Below, in pieces: positions 55,186-64,000 of a stretch of DNA of 64,000 bases. Position numbers and translations under genes: made by a program. Below the pieces are notes generated by a model that was given only the letters and a program-made list of their open reading frames with translations, had not been told where the DNA came from and ran no database searches. This DNA is from Citrobacter amalonaticus (GTDB lineage: Bacteria; Pseudomonadota; Gammaproteobacteria; Enterobacterales; Enterobacteriaceae), in contig NZ_JAGTXM010000006.1 of NCBI RefSeq assembly GCF_018252635.1, positions 496,001 to 560,000 on the forward strand. The letters are read 5' to 3'. Every line of letters begins with the position of its first letter. Position 1 is the stretch's first letter.

Positions 55186-56244
55186 ATGGTTTCAATGATT
55201 TTAAGCGGACTGGTCTGCGGCGCGCTGCTCGGTTTTGTGATGCAACGCGGTCGCTTCTGCCTGACCGGCGGTTTTCGGGACATGTACATCGCCAAAAATA
55301 ATCGTATGTTCTATGCGTTGTTGATTGCGATCTCCATCCAGAGTGTCGGGGCCTTTGCGCTGATTCAGGCAGGCGTCATCCGCTACGATGCTGGGACGTT
55401 TCCGTGGCTCGGCACCATCGCAGGTGGCTATATCTTTGGTATCGGCATTGTGTATGCAGGTGGTTGCGCCACTGGCACCTGGTATCGTGCGGGTGAGGGG
55501 CTAATCGGCAGTTGGATTGCACTGGCGACCTACATGGTGATGAGCGCGGTGATGCGTTCGCCTCATGCCAGCGGTTTAAACCAGACGCTAAAAACGTACA
55601 GCACGGAACACAATTCTATTGCTGACACGCTGAACCTCTCCGTCTGGCCGCTGATTGCCGTTCTGCTTGCCGTGACGCTCTGGGTGGTCAGCAAAGAGCT
55701 GAAAAAACCAAAGCTGAAAGTGGCCTCTTTGCCGCCGCGTCGTACCGGACTTGCTCATATTCTGTTTGAGAAGCGCTGGCATCCGTTCGTGACGGCGGTG
55801 TTGATTGGTCTTATCGCGCTGCTGGCCTGGCCACTGAGCGAAGCTACCGGGCGTATGTTTGGGCTCGGGATCACCTCGCCGACGGCTAACATTTTGCAGT
55901 TCCTGGTGGCAGGAGACAGCAAATTCCTCAACTGGGGCGTCTTTCTGGTGCTGGGGATTTTCCTTGGTTCATTCATCGCGGCGAAAGCCAGCCGTGAATT
56001 TCGCGTACGGGCCGCTGATGCGGCAACCACGCTGCGCAGCGGTTTCGGCGGGATCCTGATGGGATTTGGCGCCAGTATTGCCGGCGGCTGCTCTATCGGT
56101 AACGGTCTGGTCATGACGGCGATGATGACCTGGCAGGGCTGGATTGGCCTGGTATTTATGATCCTTGGCGTCTGGACCGCGTCGTGGATTGTGTTTGTTC
56201 GACCGCAGCGTAAAGCCCGTCTGGCAACCGCTGCGGCAAATTAA
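55186..56244 (+). CDS. tsuA: TsuA (YeeE), thiosulfate importer
   Basis: Inner-membrane thiosulfate uptake channel of the YeeE/YedE family. The 352 aa include about nine to thirteen hydrophobic segments. Conserved cysteine motifs are RFCLTGG (Cys near 24), GGCATGTWYRAGEG (near 93) and GGCSIGNG (near 299), which relay thiosulfate in the known structures. It is paired with tsuB 15 nt downstream. The ATG at 55186 is chosen on family length; one at 55195 is possible. Confidence 0.95.
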   Translation: MVSMILSGLVCGALLGFVMQRGRFCLTGGFRDMYIAKNNRMFYALLIAISIQSVGAFALIQAGVIRYDAGTFPWLGTIAGGYIFGIGIVYAGGCATGTWYRAGEGLIGSWIALATYMVMSAVMRSPHASGLNQTLKTYSTEHNSIADTLNLSVWPLIAVLLAVTLWVVSKELKKPKLKVASLPPRRTGLAHILFEKRWHPFVTAVLIGLIALLAWPLSEATGRMFGLGITSPTANILQFLVAGDSKFLNWGVFLVLGIFLGSFIAAKASREFRVRAADAATTLRSGFGGILMGFGASIAGGCSIGNGLVMTAMMTWQGWIGLVFMILGVWTASWIVFVRPQRKARLATAAAN

Positions 56245-56259
56245 GCGTAAGGATTAATG

Positions 56260-56487
56260 ATGGCGATTAAAAAACTGGACGTGGTCACACAGGTTTGCCC
56301 GTTCCCCCTGATTGAAGCAAAAGCCGCGCTGGCTGAAATGGCGAGCGGTGACGAACTGGTGATTGAGTTTGACTGCACCCAGGCGACCGAGGCGATCCCG
56401 CAGTGGGCTGCTGAAGAAGGGCATGCAATTACGGATTATCAGCAGGTTGGCGATGCCGCCTGGAGCATCACCGTACAGAAAGCGTGA
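56260..56487 (+). CDS. tsuB: TsuB (YeeD), TusA-family sulfur protein
   Basis: 75 aa TusA-like sulfur carrier/thiosulfate-handling partner of TsuA. The conserved CPXP motif is VCPFPLIEAK, with the active Cys at residue 13. AAGGA lies 6 nt before the ATG at 56260, a better spacing than the ATG at 56257. It forms a two-gene operon with tsuA. Confidence 0.95.
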   Translation: MAIKKLDVVTQVCPFPLIEAKAALAEMASGDELVIEFDCTQATEAIPQWAAEEGHAITDYQQVGDAAWSITVQKA

Positions 56488-56491
56488 TAAC

Positions 56492-56518
56492 AGCCCCTCC
56501 GCCATGGCGCGGAGGGCT
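56492..56518. terminator. Possible bidirectional hairpin between tsuB and sbcB
   Basis: A near-perfect inverted repeat, AGCCCCTCCGC / GCGGAGGGCT with a bulge, sits between two convergent genes. There is no clear T-run on either side, so terminator function is uncertain. Confidence 0.45.
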
Positions 56519-56521
56519 AAC

Positions 56522-57946
56522 TCAGACGATCTCTTCGGCGTACTGCCACAGCGCCTTCAGCAGCGCCTGCTTCTCTTTATCATCCGCATATTCCTGATAC
56601 AACAACTGCAACTCATCGGCGTAGCGCTGCAAAAATTCCGGGGTAAGGACCTGGCGACGGTGCTCCAGCCAGCGTTGCTGTTCCGTTTCATCAAGCGTGC
56701 CGGGGAAGTTACGCGCCCGATAGTTGAATAACAGTTTCTCAATTCGCGGATCGACAAAGGTGATATCCAGCGCCGGCAGGTTCTGCGGATCGGTTTCCAG
56801 CACAATCTTCATGGCCGCCCGATCGGCATCGCTAAAGAAACCATTATAGAGTTGGGCATCGACGTTGTCGGAGGGGGCGAACGGTTCCGCTTGTGCAAAG
56901 ACAGCGACCACTTTGTCACGCACCTGCGGATTTTCACGCAGGACTTTCAGATTATCGAGGCAGTGCTGGCGATTAATCCCCAGACGGTCAGCATCTTCCG
57001 GGCGGAGCGTGTTTGCTTGCGCCAGCACCGGGCATTTATTGATGTGCACCAGCTTCAGCGGCACGGCGGCGTTATCCCCCAGATCGGCTTTGGCGGTGTA
57101 CAGGCGTTCTCGCAGGGTGTCGCTGTCCAGTTCCAGCAACGGCGAAATATCACCGGCCAGGTCAACCATAATGACCGCATTACGGTTATCCGGATGCCAG
57201 GCCAGCGGCGCAACCCAACTGGTATTGCCGCGCCATGCGCCAAACATACCGGAAACATGCACCAGCGGCTTCATTTGCGGTACGTCAATCAATGCGGCCA
57301 GCTTGTGCTTGTTGCGGTGCGTGTAGAGATACTCAAACAGGCGTGGCTGACGTGACTTCACCAGTTGCGCCATCGCAATGGTGGCATAGACGTCCGCCAT
57401 CGCATCGTGCGCGTTGCTGTGCTCGATACCATTCGCTTTCGTCAGATGCTCCAGGCGAAAACTGGGGAGCCCGTCGTCATTTTCCGGCCAATTGATACCT
57501 TCCGGGCGCAGGGCGTAGCAGGCGCGCATGACGTCCAGCAGATCCCAGCGTGAATTATCATGCTGCCAGCTCCAGGCGTAGGGATCGTAGAAGTTGCGGT
57601 ACAGCACGTTGCGCGTGACTTCGTCATCGAAGCGCACGTTGTTGTAGCCAATAATGCAGGTTTTCGGCACCGTAAACAGTGCGTGGATCCGCGCGGCAAA
57701 CGCCGCTTCATTATCCCCTTTCTCCCGCGCTTCCTGAGGCGTGATCCCGGTGACCATCACGGCACCTGGCTGAGGCAAATAGTCATCCGCCGGTTTGCAG
57801 TAAAATACCTCGGGCTCACCGATGACGTTGAATTCGCTGTCGGTACGCAGAGCGGCAAATTGCGCAGGTCTGTCGAGCGCCGGATGAATACCAAAGGTTT
57901 CGTAATCGTGGAAGAGAAAGGTGGGTTGTTGCTTGCCGTCATTCAT
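56522..57946 (-). CDS. sbcB: Exodeoxyribonuclease I
   Basis: 3'-5' single-strand DNA exonuclease acting in recombination and mismatch repair. DEDDh exonuclease domain: FHDYETFG (Asp and Glu near residues 14-16), YNNVRFDDE near 103 and HDAMADVYA near 180. An SH3-like and a C-terminal helical part follow. The ATG at 57946 gives 474 aa, the family length; the open frame extends upstream without support. Confidence 0.97.
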   Translation of the reverse strand: MNDGKQQPTFLFHDYETFGIHPALDRPAQFAALRTDSEFNVIGEPEVFYCKPADDYLPQPGAVMVTGITPQEAREKGDNEAAFAARIHALFTVPKTCIIGYNNVRFDDEVTRNVLYRNFYDPYAWSWQHDNSRWDLLDVMRACYALRPEGINWPENDDGLPSFRLEHLTKANGIEHSNAHDAMADVYATIAMAQLVKSRQPRLFEYLYTHRNKHKLAALIDVPQMKPLVHVSGMFGAWRGNTSWVAPLAWHPDNRNAVIMVDLAGDISPLLELDSDTLRERLYTAKADLGDNAAVPLKLVHINKCPVLAQANTLRPEDADRLGINRQHCLDNLKVLRENPQVRDKVVAVFAQAEPFAPSDNVDAQLYNGFFSDADRAAMKIVLETDPQNLPALDITFVDPRIEKLLFNYRARNFPGTLDETEQQRWLEHRRQVLTPEFLQRYADELQLLYQEYADDKEKQALLKALWQYAEEIV

Positions 57947-58185
57947 AAATAAGTGTGTTCCGTGACTTCGGGTTGCGCGCTGCCTGGACAGCACAGAGTA
58001 CCAAAGTTCGGCGCGATAATCAGCCTGACTCGCCGCGACGCGCTAAAGAAACTCGCTATCGGGAACGCGCTCTGATCCACTAAAGAGAGAAAAATATGCT
58101 CTGAGTCACATTTTCTTGCAATTAATCCCTGTTTGTTTTGCCAGATTTCCGTAAAAAGAACGGCTCTTTTGGAACATCTGAGGAT

Positions 58186-59337
58186 ATGCTGTTGAAACCC
58201 CGTCTGTTTATTGCCGCTTCTTTACTCGCGATGCCTCTCTCTTTTGCGCTTGCTGCCGGTACGGCTGACTTTGCACCACCGCCACCGGACATTGAAGCCG
58301 GTTCATGGGTGCTTATGGATTACACCACGGGGCAACTTCTCACTGCGGGTAATGAGCATCAACAGCGCAACCCAGCCAGTCTGACCAAGCTGATGACCGG
58401 TTATGTGGTTGACCGCGCCATTGACAGTCATCGCATCACGCCGGACGACATGGTCACCGTAGGACGCGACGCGTGGGCGAAGGACAACCCGGTCTTCGTC
58501 GGTTCCTCGCTGATGTTCCTGAAAGAAGGTGATCGGGTATCCGTGCGCGATTTAAGCCGCGGGCTGATTGTTGATTCCGGTAACGACGCCTGCGTTGCAC
58601 TGGCTGATTATATCGCTGGAGGGCAACCACAGTTTGTTGCCATGATGAATAATTACGTCAAGAAGCTCAATTTGCGGGATACCCATTTTGAGACGGTTCA
58701 TGGGCTGGATGCCCCCGGTCAGCACAGCTCGGCTTACGATCTGGCGGTATTGTCCCGGGCCATCATTCATGGCGAGCCTGAGTTCTATCATATGTACAGT
58801 GAGAAAAGCCTCACCTGGAACGGTATTACCCAACAGAACCGTAACGGGCTGCTGTGGGATAAAACCATGAACGTGGATGGCCTGAAAACCGGGCACACTT
58901 CCGGGGCGGGTTTTAACCTGATTGCCTCTGCGGTGGACGGTCAACGCCGACTCATCGCGGTGGTGATGGGGGCGAACAGCCCAAAAGGGCGTGAGGAGCA
59001 GGCACGCAAACTGCTGCACTGGGGACAACAAAATTTCGACACGGTGCAAATCCTGCGCAGTGGTAAGCAGGTCGGAACGGAGCGTATCTGGTACGGTGAT
59101 AAAGAGAATATCGCGCTGGGCACCGAACACGATTTCTGGATGGCGCTACCGAAGGCGGAAATCCCAAATATCAAAGCGAAATACATTCTGGATAAAAAGG
59201 AGCTGGTAGCGCCGATTGCCGCACACCAGCGGGTCGGGGAAATTGAGCTCTACGATCGCGACAAACTGGTCGCCCACTGGCCTCTGGTCACGCTGGAAGC
59301 CGTCGGTAAAGGGGGGCGTCTTCTCTCGTCTGAGTGA
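58186..59337 (+). CDS. dacD: DacD, D-alanyl-D-alanine carboxypeptidase (PBP6b), C-terminally shifted
   Basis: Low-molecular-mass penicillin-binding protein that trims the terminal D-Ala of peptidoglycan. It has a signal peptide (residues about 1-24) and active-site motifs S65LTK68, S131GN133 and K234TG236. E. coli PBP6b ends with an amphipathic membrane anchor. Here the frame ends early, at GKGGRLLSSE (383 aa). The next frame after the G6 tract at 59311-59316 reads FSRLSDYFHHK before a stop at 59357-59359, resembling the E. coli tail. One fewer G would restore about 390 aa. The start at 58186 is chosen for the signal peptide. Confidence 0.92.
   Translation: MLLKPRLFIAASLLAMPLSFALAAGTADFAPPPPDIEAGSWVLMDYTTGQLLTAGNEHQQRNPASLTKLMTGYVVDRAIDSHRITPDDMVTVGRDAWAKDNPVFVGSSLMFLKEGDRVSVRDLSRGLIVDSGNDACVALADYIAGGQPQFVAMMNNYVKKLNLRDTHFETVHGLDAPGQHSSAYDLAVLSRAIIHGEPEFYHMYSEKSLTWNGITQQNRNGLLWDKTMNVDGLKTGHTSGAGFNLIASAVDGQRRLIAVVMGANSPKGREEQARKLLHWGQQNFDTVQILRSGKQVGTERIWYGDKENIALGTEHDFWMALPKAEIPNIKAKYILDKKELVAPIAAHQRVGEIELYDRDKLVAHWPLVTLEAVGKGGRLLSSE
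59311..59316 (+). repeat. G6 tract at the apparent dacD frameshift
   Basis: Six G residues (GGTAAAGGGGGGCGTC) precede the point where the dacD reading frame departs from the expected C-terminal anchor. It could be a real indel or a sequencing or assembly error in a homopolymer. Confidence 0.85.
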
Positions 59338-59445
59338 TTATTTCCATCATAAAGTCTGAATCGTACTGACAGGAGACTGGCAGGATTTCGGCTCCGCTCA
59401 CATAATAACCACAAAGTGCTTGTGACGTCTGTTGAGTGCTCGTTA

Positions 59446-59465
59446 TGCTGTATATAAATACAGTG
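59446..59465 (+). promoter_or_regulatory. LexA (SOS) box upstream of sbmC
   Basis: TGCTGTATATAAATACAGTG fits the LexA operator CTG-N10-CAG with an alternating AT centre. It lies 17 nt before the sbmC start codon, consistent with the known SOS induction of this gene. Confidence 0.92.
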
Positions 59466-59481
59466 TAACGATGGAGGCAAC

Positions 59482-59955
59482 ATGAACTACGAGATCAGAA
59501 ACGCTGATAAGCGCACCGTTGCAGGTTTCCACCTGGTGGGACCGTGGGAACAAACGGTGAAACAAGGCTTTGACCAGTTGATGATGTGGGTGGATGGCAA
59601 GCAGGTTGTGGCGCAGGAGTGGATCGCCGTTTACTTCGATAATCCGGATGAAGTGCCCGCCGAAAAACTGCGCTGTAGTACGGTCGTTTCGGTACCCGCT
59701 GATTTTGTCATACCGGAAAACAGCGAGGGCGTGACGCTCAGCGAAATCGACGGCGGTCAATATGCGACGGCAGTGGCACGCGTCGACAATAATGATTTTG
59801 CAACCCCGTGGTATCAGTTCTTCAATAGCCTGATGCAGGACAAGGCGTATGAGATGGCGTGCAAACCCTGCTTTGAAGTCTATCTGAATAACGGTTGCGA
59901 AGACGGTTACTGGGATATCGAGATGTATATCGCCGTCCAACCTGCCACGAAGTAA
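59482..59955 (+). CDS. sbmC: SbmC, DNA gyrase inhibitor (GyrI-like)
   Basis: 157 aa cytoplasmic protein of the SOUL/GyrI family that protects gyrase from toxins such as microcin B17. The beta-rich GyrI-like fold begins [22 protein letters not shown] and ends with the typical [14 protein letters not shown]. It is preceded by a LexA box, consistent with SOS control. GGAGG lies just upstream of the ATG. Confidence 0.95.
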   Translation: MNYEIRNADKRTVAGFHLVGPWEQTVKQGFDQLMMWVDGKQVVAQEWIAVYFDNPDEVPAEKLRCSTVVSVPADFVIPENSEGVTLSEIDGGQYATAVARVDNNDFATPWYQFFNSLMQDKAYEMACKPCFEVYLNNGCEDGYWDIEMYIAVQPATK

Positions 59956-60080
59956 ATATAAAACCAGGCGGACTGGTGCAGAGCGACTACGCTTAGCGAG
60001 ATATCCTGTCCGCCGCGGTGACCTTCTGCGCGTTAAACAGGTATAATCTGTTTTTAATTCTTGCCTGACGGAGTGCATGA

Positions 60081-61139
60081 GTGCGTGCCGACAAGTCATT
60101 GAGTCCATTTGAAATCCGCCTGTATCGCCATTACCGCATTGTGCATGGTATTCGAATCGCCCTGGCTTTCATTCTGACCTTTTTACTTGTTCGTCTGTTT
60201 AACATACCGGAAGGAACATGGCCTTTGATTACGCTGGTGGTGATCATGGGGCCGATTTCGTTCTGGGGAAATGTGGTTCCCCGTGCGTATGAACGGATCG
60301 GCGGTACGATCCTCGGGTCAGTGCTGGGCCTGGTGGCGCTGCGCCTGGAGCTTTTCTCATTGCCGTTGATGCTGCTCTGGTGTGCGGCGGCGATGTACCT
60401 CTGCGGATGGCTCGCACTAGGAAAAAAACCGTATCAGGCGCTCTTAATTGGTATAACGCTCGCGGTCGTCGTGGGTGCGCCCGCTGGCGATATGGAGACT
60501 GCGCTCTGGCGTGGCGGCGATGTCATTCTGGGGTCCCTCCTCGCCATGTTGTTCACCGGAATCTGGCCGCAGCGCGCTTTCATTCACTGGCGTATTCAAC
60601 TGGCGCAATGCGTAACGGCTTATAATCGGGTGTATCAGGCCGCGCTGTCGCCCAATCTGTTAGAACGTCCCCGGCTGGATAAACATCTGCAACAACTACT
60701 GGGTGACGTGGTAAAAATGCGTGGACTTATTACGCCTGCGAGCAAAGAGACGCGCATCCAGAAATCTATTTTTGAAGCCATTCAGACCGTCAATCGTAAT
60801 CTGGTCTGCATGCTCGAATTGCAGATCAATGCCCTGTGGGCGACCCGTGAAAGCCATTTCGTCATGCTCAATGCCCATACGCTGCGGGAAACGCAGCAAA
60901 TGACCCAGCAGTCGCTACTGACGATTGCCCATGCCCTGTTTGAAGGTAATCCGCAGCCAATTCTCGCCAACAGCGAGAAACTGAATGAAGCCGCCAATGA
61001 ATTGCGTGCGCTGATCCGTCAATATGATGAGCACAATGTGGCCGAAACGCCGATTCATGGCTATGTCTGGTTAAGCCTCGAAACCGCCCGACAACTGGAA
61101 CTACTGTCGCATCTCATCTGCCGCGCACTGCGCAAATAA
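60081..61139 (+). CDS. yeeA: YeeA, FUSC-family inner-membrane protein
   Basis: Predicted membrane protein related to AaeB-type aromatic acid exporters, function not established. About six hydrophobic segments fill residues 25-165, followed by a cytoplasmic helical domain from about 170 to 352. The start is GTG at 60081 (MRADKSLSPFE), preceded by ACGGAG, and gives the E. coli length of 352 aa. It is not obviously co-transcribed with sbmC. Confidence 0.92.
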   Translation: MRADKSLSPFEIRLYRHYRIVHGIRIALAFILTFLLVRLFNIPEGTWPLITLVVIMGPISFWGNVVPRAYERIGGTILGSVLGLVALRLELFSLPLMLLWCAAAMYLCGWLALGKKPYQALLIGITLAVVVGAPAGDMETALWRGGDVILGSLLAMLFTGIWPQRAFIHWRIQLAQCVTAYNRVYQAALSPNLLERPRLDKHLQQLLGDVVKMRGLITPASKETRIQKSIFEAIQTVNRNLVCMLELQINALWATRESHFVMLNAHTLRETQQMTQQSLLTIAHALFEGNPQPILANSEKLNEAANELRALIRQYDEHNVAETPIHGYVWLSLETARQLELLSHLICRALRK

Positions 61140-61299
61140 AAAGCAACTAAGGGGAATGCTGCCGCGGCTGCTTCGATTCAGCAAGGAATAAGGGTATGAT
61201 GGAAACCAGAATGAAGCCATTGTCATTTGTGGCTGCGAAAAGTAATGTTAGCCCTATCGTTTAAACGAATCCGACTCTCATATTATCAGGGGTGTAAAA

Positions 61300-61635
61300 A
61301 TGGAAACTACCAAGCCATCTTTCCAGGACGTGCTGGAATTTGTCCGTCTGTTCCGTCGTAAAAACAAGCTGCAGCGTGAAATCCAGGACGTTGAGAAAAA
61401 GATCCGTGACAACCAGAAACGTGTTCTGCTGCTGGACAACCTGAGCGATTACATCAAGCCGGGTATGAGTGTTGAAGCAATTCAGGGCATTATTGCCAGC
61501 ATGAAAAGCGATTATGAAGATCGTGTTGATGACTACATCATCAAAAATGCTGAGATCTCAAAAGAACGTCGCGACATCTCCAAAAAGCTGAAAGCGATGG
61601 GCGAAATGAAAAACGGCGACGCGAAAGCGGAGTAA
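61300..61635 (+). CDS. tmaR: TmaR (YeeX), polar PTS-organising protein
   Basis: 111 aa, highly charged, mostly helical protein with coiled-coil potential ([19 protein letters not shown]). In E. coli TmaR localises to the pole and controls Enzyme I of the sugar phosphotransferase system. The sequence is almost identical to the one I recall. It ends with the terminator at 61647. The gap before it (61140-61299) shows no other gene. Confidence 0.95.
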   Translation: METTKPSFQDVLEFVRLFRRKNKLQREIQDVEKKIRDNQKRVLLLDNLSDYIKPGMSVEAIQGIIASMKSDYEDRVDDYIIKNAEISKERRDISKKLKAMGEMKNGDAKAE

Positions 61636-61646
61636 CGTTTTGCCAG

Positions 61647-61683
61647 CAGTGAGGATCCGTCAGGCGATCCTCACTGTCTTTTT
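61647..61683 (+). terminator. Rho-independent terminator after tmaR
   Basis: Stem CAGTGAGGATC / GATCCTCACTG with an 8-nt loop, followed by TCTTTTT. It overlaps the last codons of the convergent pduX. Confidence 0.9.
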
Positions 61684-62537
61684 ACGCCACCGCTGACCAT
61701 TCGCAATAAATGCTGTTCCGGCCAGTGTTCGGTCAGCCTGTTTCTTGTCAGTAACCACTTAACGTAATCCACATCGTGCCGTTGCCTGTCGAGCATCAGT
61801 CCGACGACGCTGCCGCTGTGCGCTACGTTCACGCCGTATAAATCACACTCTTCAACCAGCGACAATAGTGCATCAAAATCCGGTTTTGGCAACAGCATCT
61901 GGCTGGCGATGGCGCTCAGCGTCGCCGCTTCTCCCATCCGATAAGGGTTCTGTTGCGCACAGGCTTCCTGCACTTTTTCCCACGCCCGCTTCAGCGCCGG
62001 TGCGCCAGCATGTAAACCAGCCTGCCGCGGAATGCGGTGATAATCTGCGGTGCGTAAAGTTTGTGGGCTTTCCAGCACGAGGAGATCCAGCGCCGGTTGA
62101 GCGTCACAAGCGATTTGCGTCGATGCGTCGTTGTGGTCAAACAGCGTTAGTTGCTGAAAAACGGTGCTGTCCGTCGGTTCCAGCGAGACGCAAAGTTGCG
62201 CGAGGGTGGATTCGTCCAGTTGATGCCCCAGATGTTGCGCGGTAGCGACGGCGGTGGCGGCGATATCCGCCGTGCTGCTGGCCATGCCTTTGGCAATAGG
62301 GATGGTTGAATGAATCGACACTCGGATATCCTGGCTGAGGTGCGCAGGATAGTCCCAGTGTTCAAGGAGTCGATTGACCATCGCCCGTGAAAGAGGGCGC
62401 TCATCCGCTAAAGGGGAACCGGTGCTGACCTCAACGGTGCTGTACCAGTCAACCGGGCAGGAGACCAGTTTCTCGCTGCCCATAATCCAGCCCTGAATAA
62501 GTTCTCCGCACGATGCGGGGCACTGCGCAACAGCCAC
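61671..62537 (-). CDS. pduX: PduX, L-threonine kinase (GHMP family)
   Basis: Makes L-threonine-O-3-phosphate for the aminopropanol arm of adenosylcobalamin. GHMP kinase with the glycine/serine-rich ATP motif PIAKGMASSTADIAA near residues 75-89. The start used here is GTG at 62537 (VAVAQCPASCGEL), with AGGTG 5 nt upstream. The codons before it (KGDN) resemble the Salmonella N-terminal extension, but the Salmonella-like ATG (62572) is one base out of frame, so the GTG start is favoured. Last gene of the pdu operon. Confidence 0.93.
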   Translation of the reverse strand: MAVAQCPASCGELIQGWIMGSEKLVSCPVDWYSTVEVSTGSPLADERPLSRAMVNRLLEHWDYPAHLSQDIRVSIHSTIPIAKGMASSTADIAATAVATAQHLGHQLDESTLAQLCVSLEPTDSTVFQQLTLFDHNDASTQIACDAQPALDLLVLESPQTLRTADYHRIPRQAGLHAGAPALKRAWEKVQEACAQQNPYRMGEAATLSAIASQMLLPKPDFDALLSLVEECDLYGVNVAHSGSVVGLMLDRQRHDVDYVKWLLTRNRLTEHWPEQHLLRMVSGGVKRQ

Positions 62538-62628
62538 GTTATCACCTTTCTGCTCTGCAATCCTCGGCGCATAGTGTCATGGCGATTTCGCTATTACCAT
62601 GATTTGCCGCAATTTGCGCGGCGCGAAC

Positions 62629-64000
<1,372 letters not shown>

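Overview
The window is a chromosomal segment of an enterobacterium close to Escherichia and Salmonella, most likely a Citrobacter. This follows from gene order and protein similarity recalled from those genomes; no search was run. The backbone order (colanic acid wca cluster, galF, O-antigen cluster, gnd, ugd, wzzB, his operon, yeeZ/yeeY/plaP/tsuAB/sbcB/dacD/sbmC/yeeA/tmaR) is the shared enterobacterial order. It then runs into the end of a propanediol utilisation operon (pduX, pduW, pduV), which E. coli K-12 lacks. The phs and sopA genes that I recall between sbcB and dacD in Salmonella are absent.

Layout. 88-22893: the complete colanic acid operon, wza-wzb-wzc-wcaABCDEF-gmd-fcl-gmm-wcaI-manC-manB-wcaJ-wzxC-wcaKLM. 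It makes and exports the RcsAB-controlled capsule; REP/BIME and ERIC elements lie in its gaps. 23071-23964: galF with its terminator. 24228-24266: a JUMPstart/ops element marking an RfaH-controlled operon. 24343-39919: the O-antigen cluster, progressively AT-rich and therefore probably transferred. It carries rmlBDAC (dTDP-L-rhamnose), ddhDABC (CDP-4-keto-3,6-dideoxyglucose), a second RmlC-like epimerase plus a reductase-like gene, wzx, three glycosyltransferases, wzy and an acyltransferase. 40070-44006: gnd, ugd and wzzB. 44071-51390 (minus strand): the his operon with its leader peptide and attenuator. 51553-61635: housekeeping and y-genes. 61671-64000 (minus strand): the distal pdu genes.

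How it works together. The ddh block supplies CDP-4-keto-3,6-dideoxy-D-glucose. In Salmonella the next gene is a lone reductase such as abequose synthase. Here the next two genes are an RmlC-family epimerase and an SDR reductase, the arrangement of the Yersinia CDP-ascarylose branch. The O antigen therefore probably carries an L-configured 3,6-dideoxyhexose together with L-rhamnose. No initiating glycosyl-1-phosphate transferase lies in the cluster, so WecA elsewhere probably starts the unit. Wzx, Wzy and WzzB would complete a Wzx/Wzy-dependent pathway.

Most notable observations: the inferred L-3,6-dideoxyhexose branch, with a catalytic Tyr-to-His change in its epimerase; poly-G tracts of 9 and 8 in two genes of the same sugar pathway, which could be phase-variable; an apparent one-base shift at a G6 tract that removes the DacD membrane anchor; a Fur-box-like site before gnd; a perfect PmrA box before ugd; and a perfect hairpin at the junction between the conserved ddh block and the sugar-specific block.
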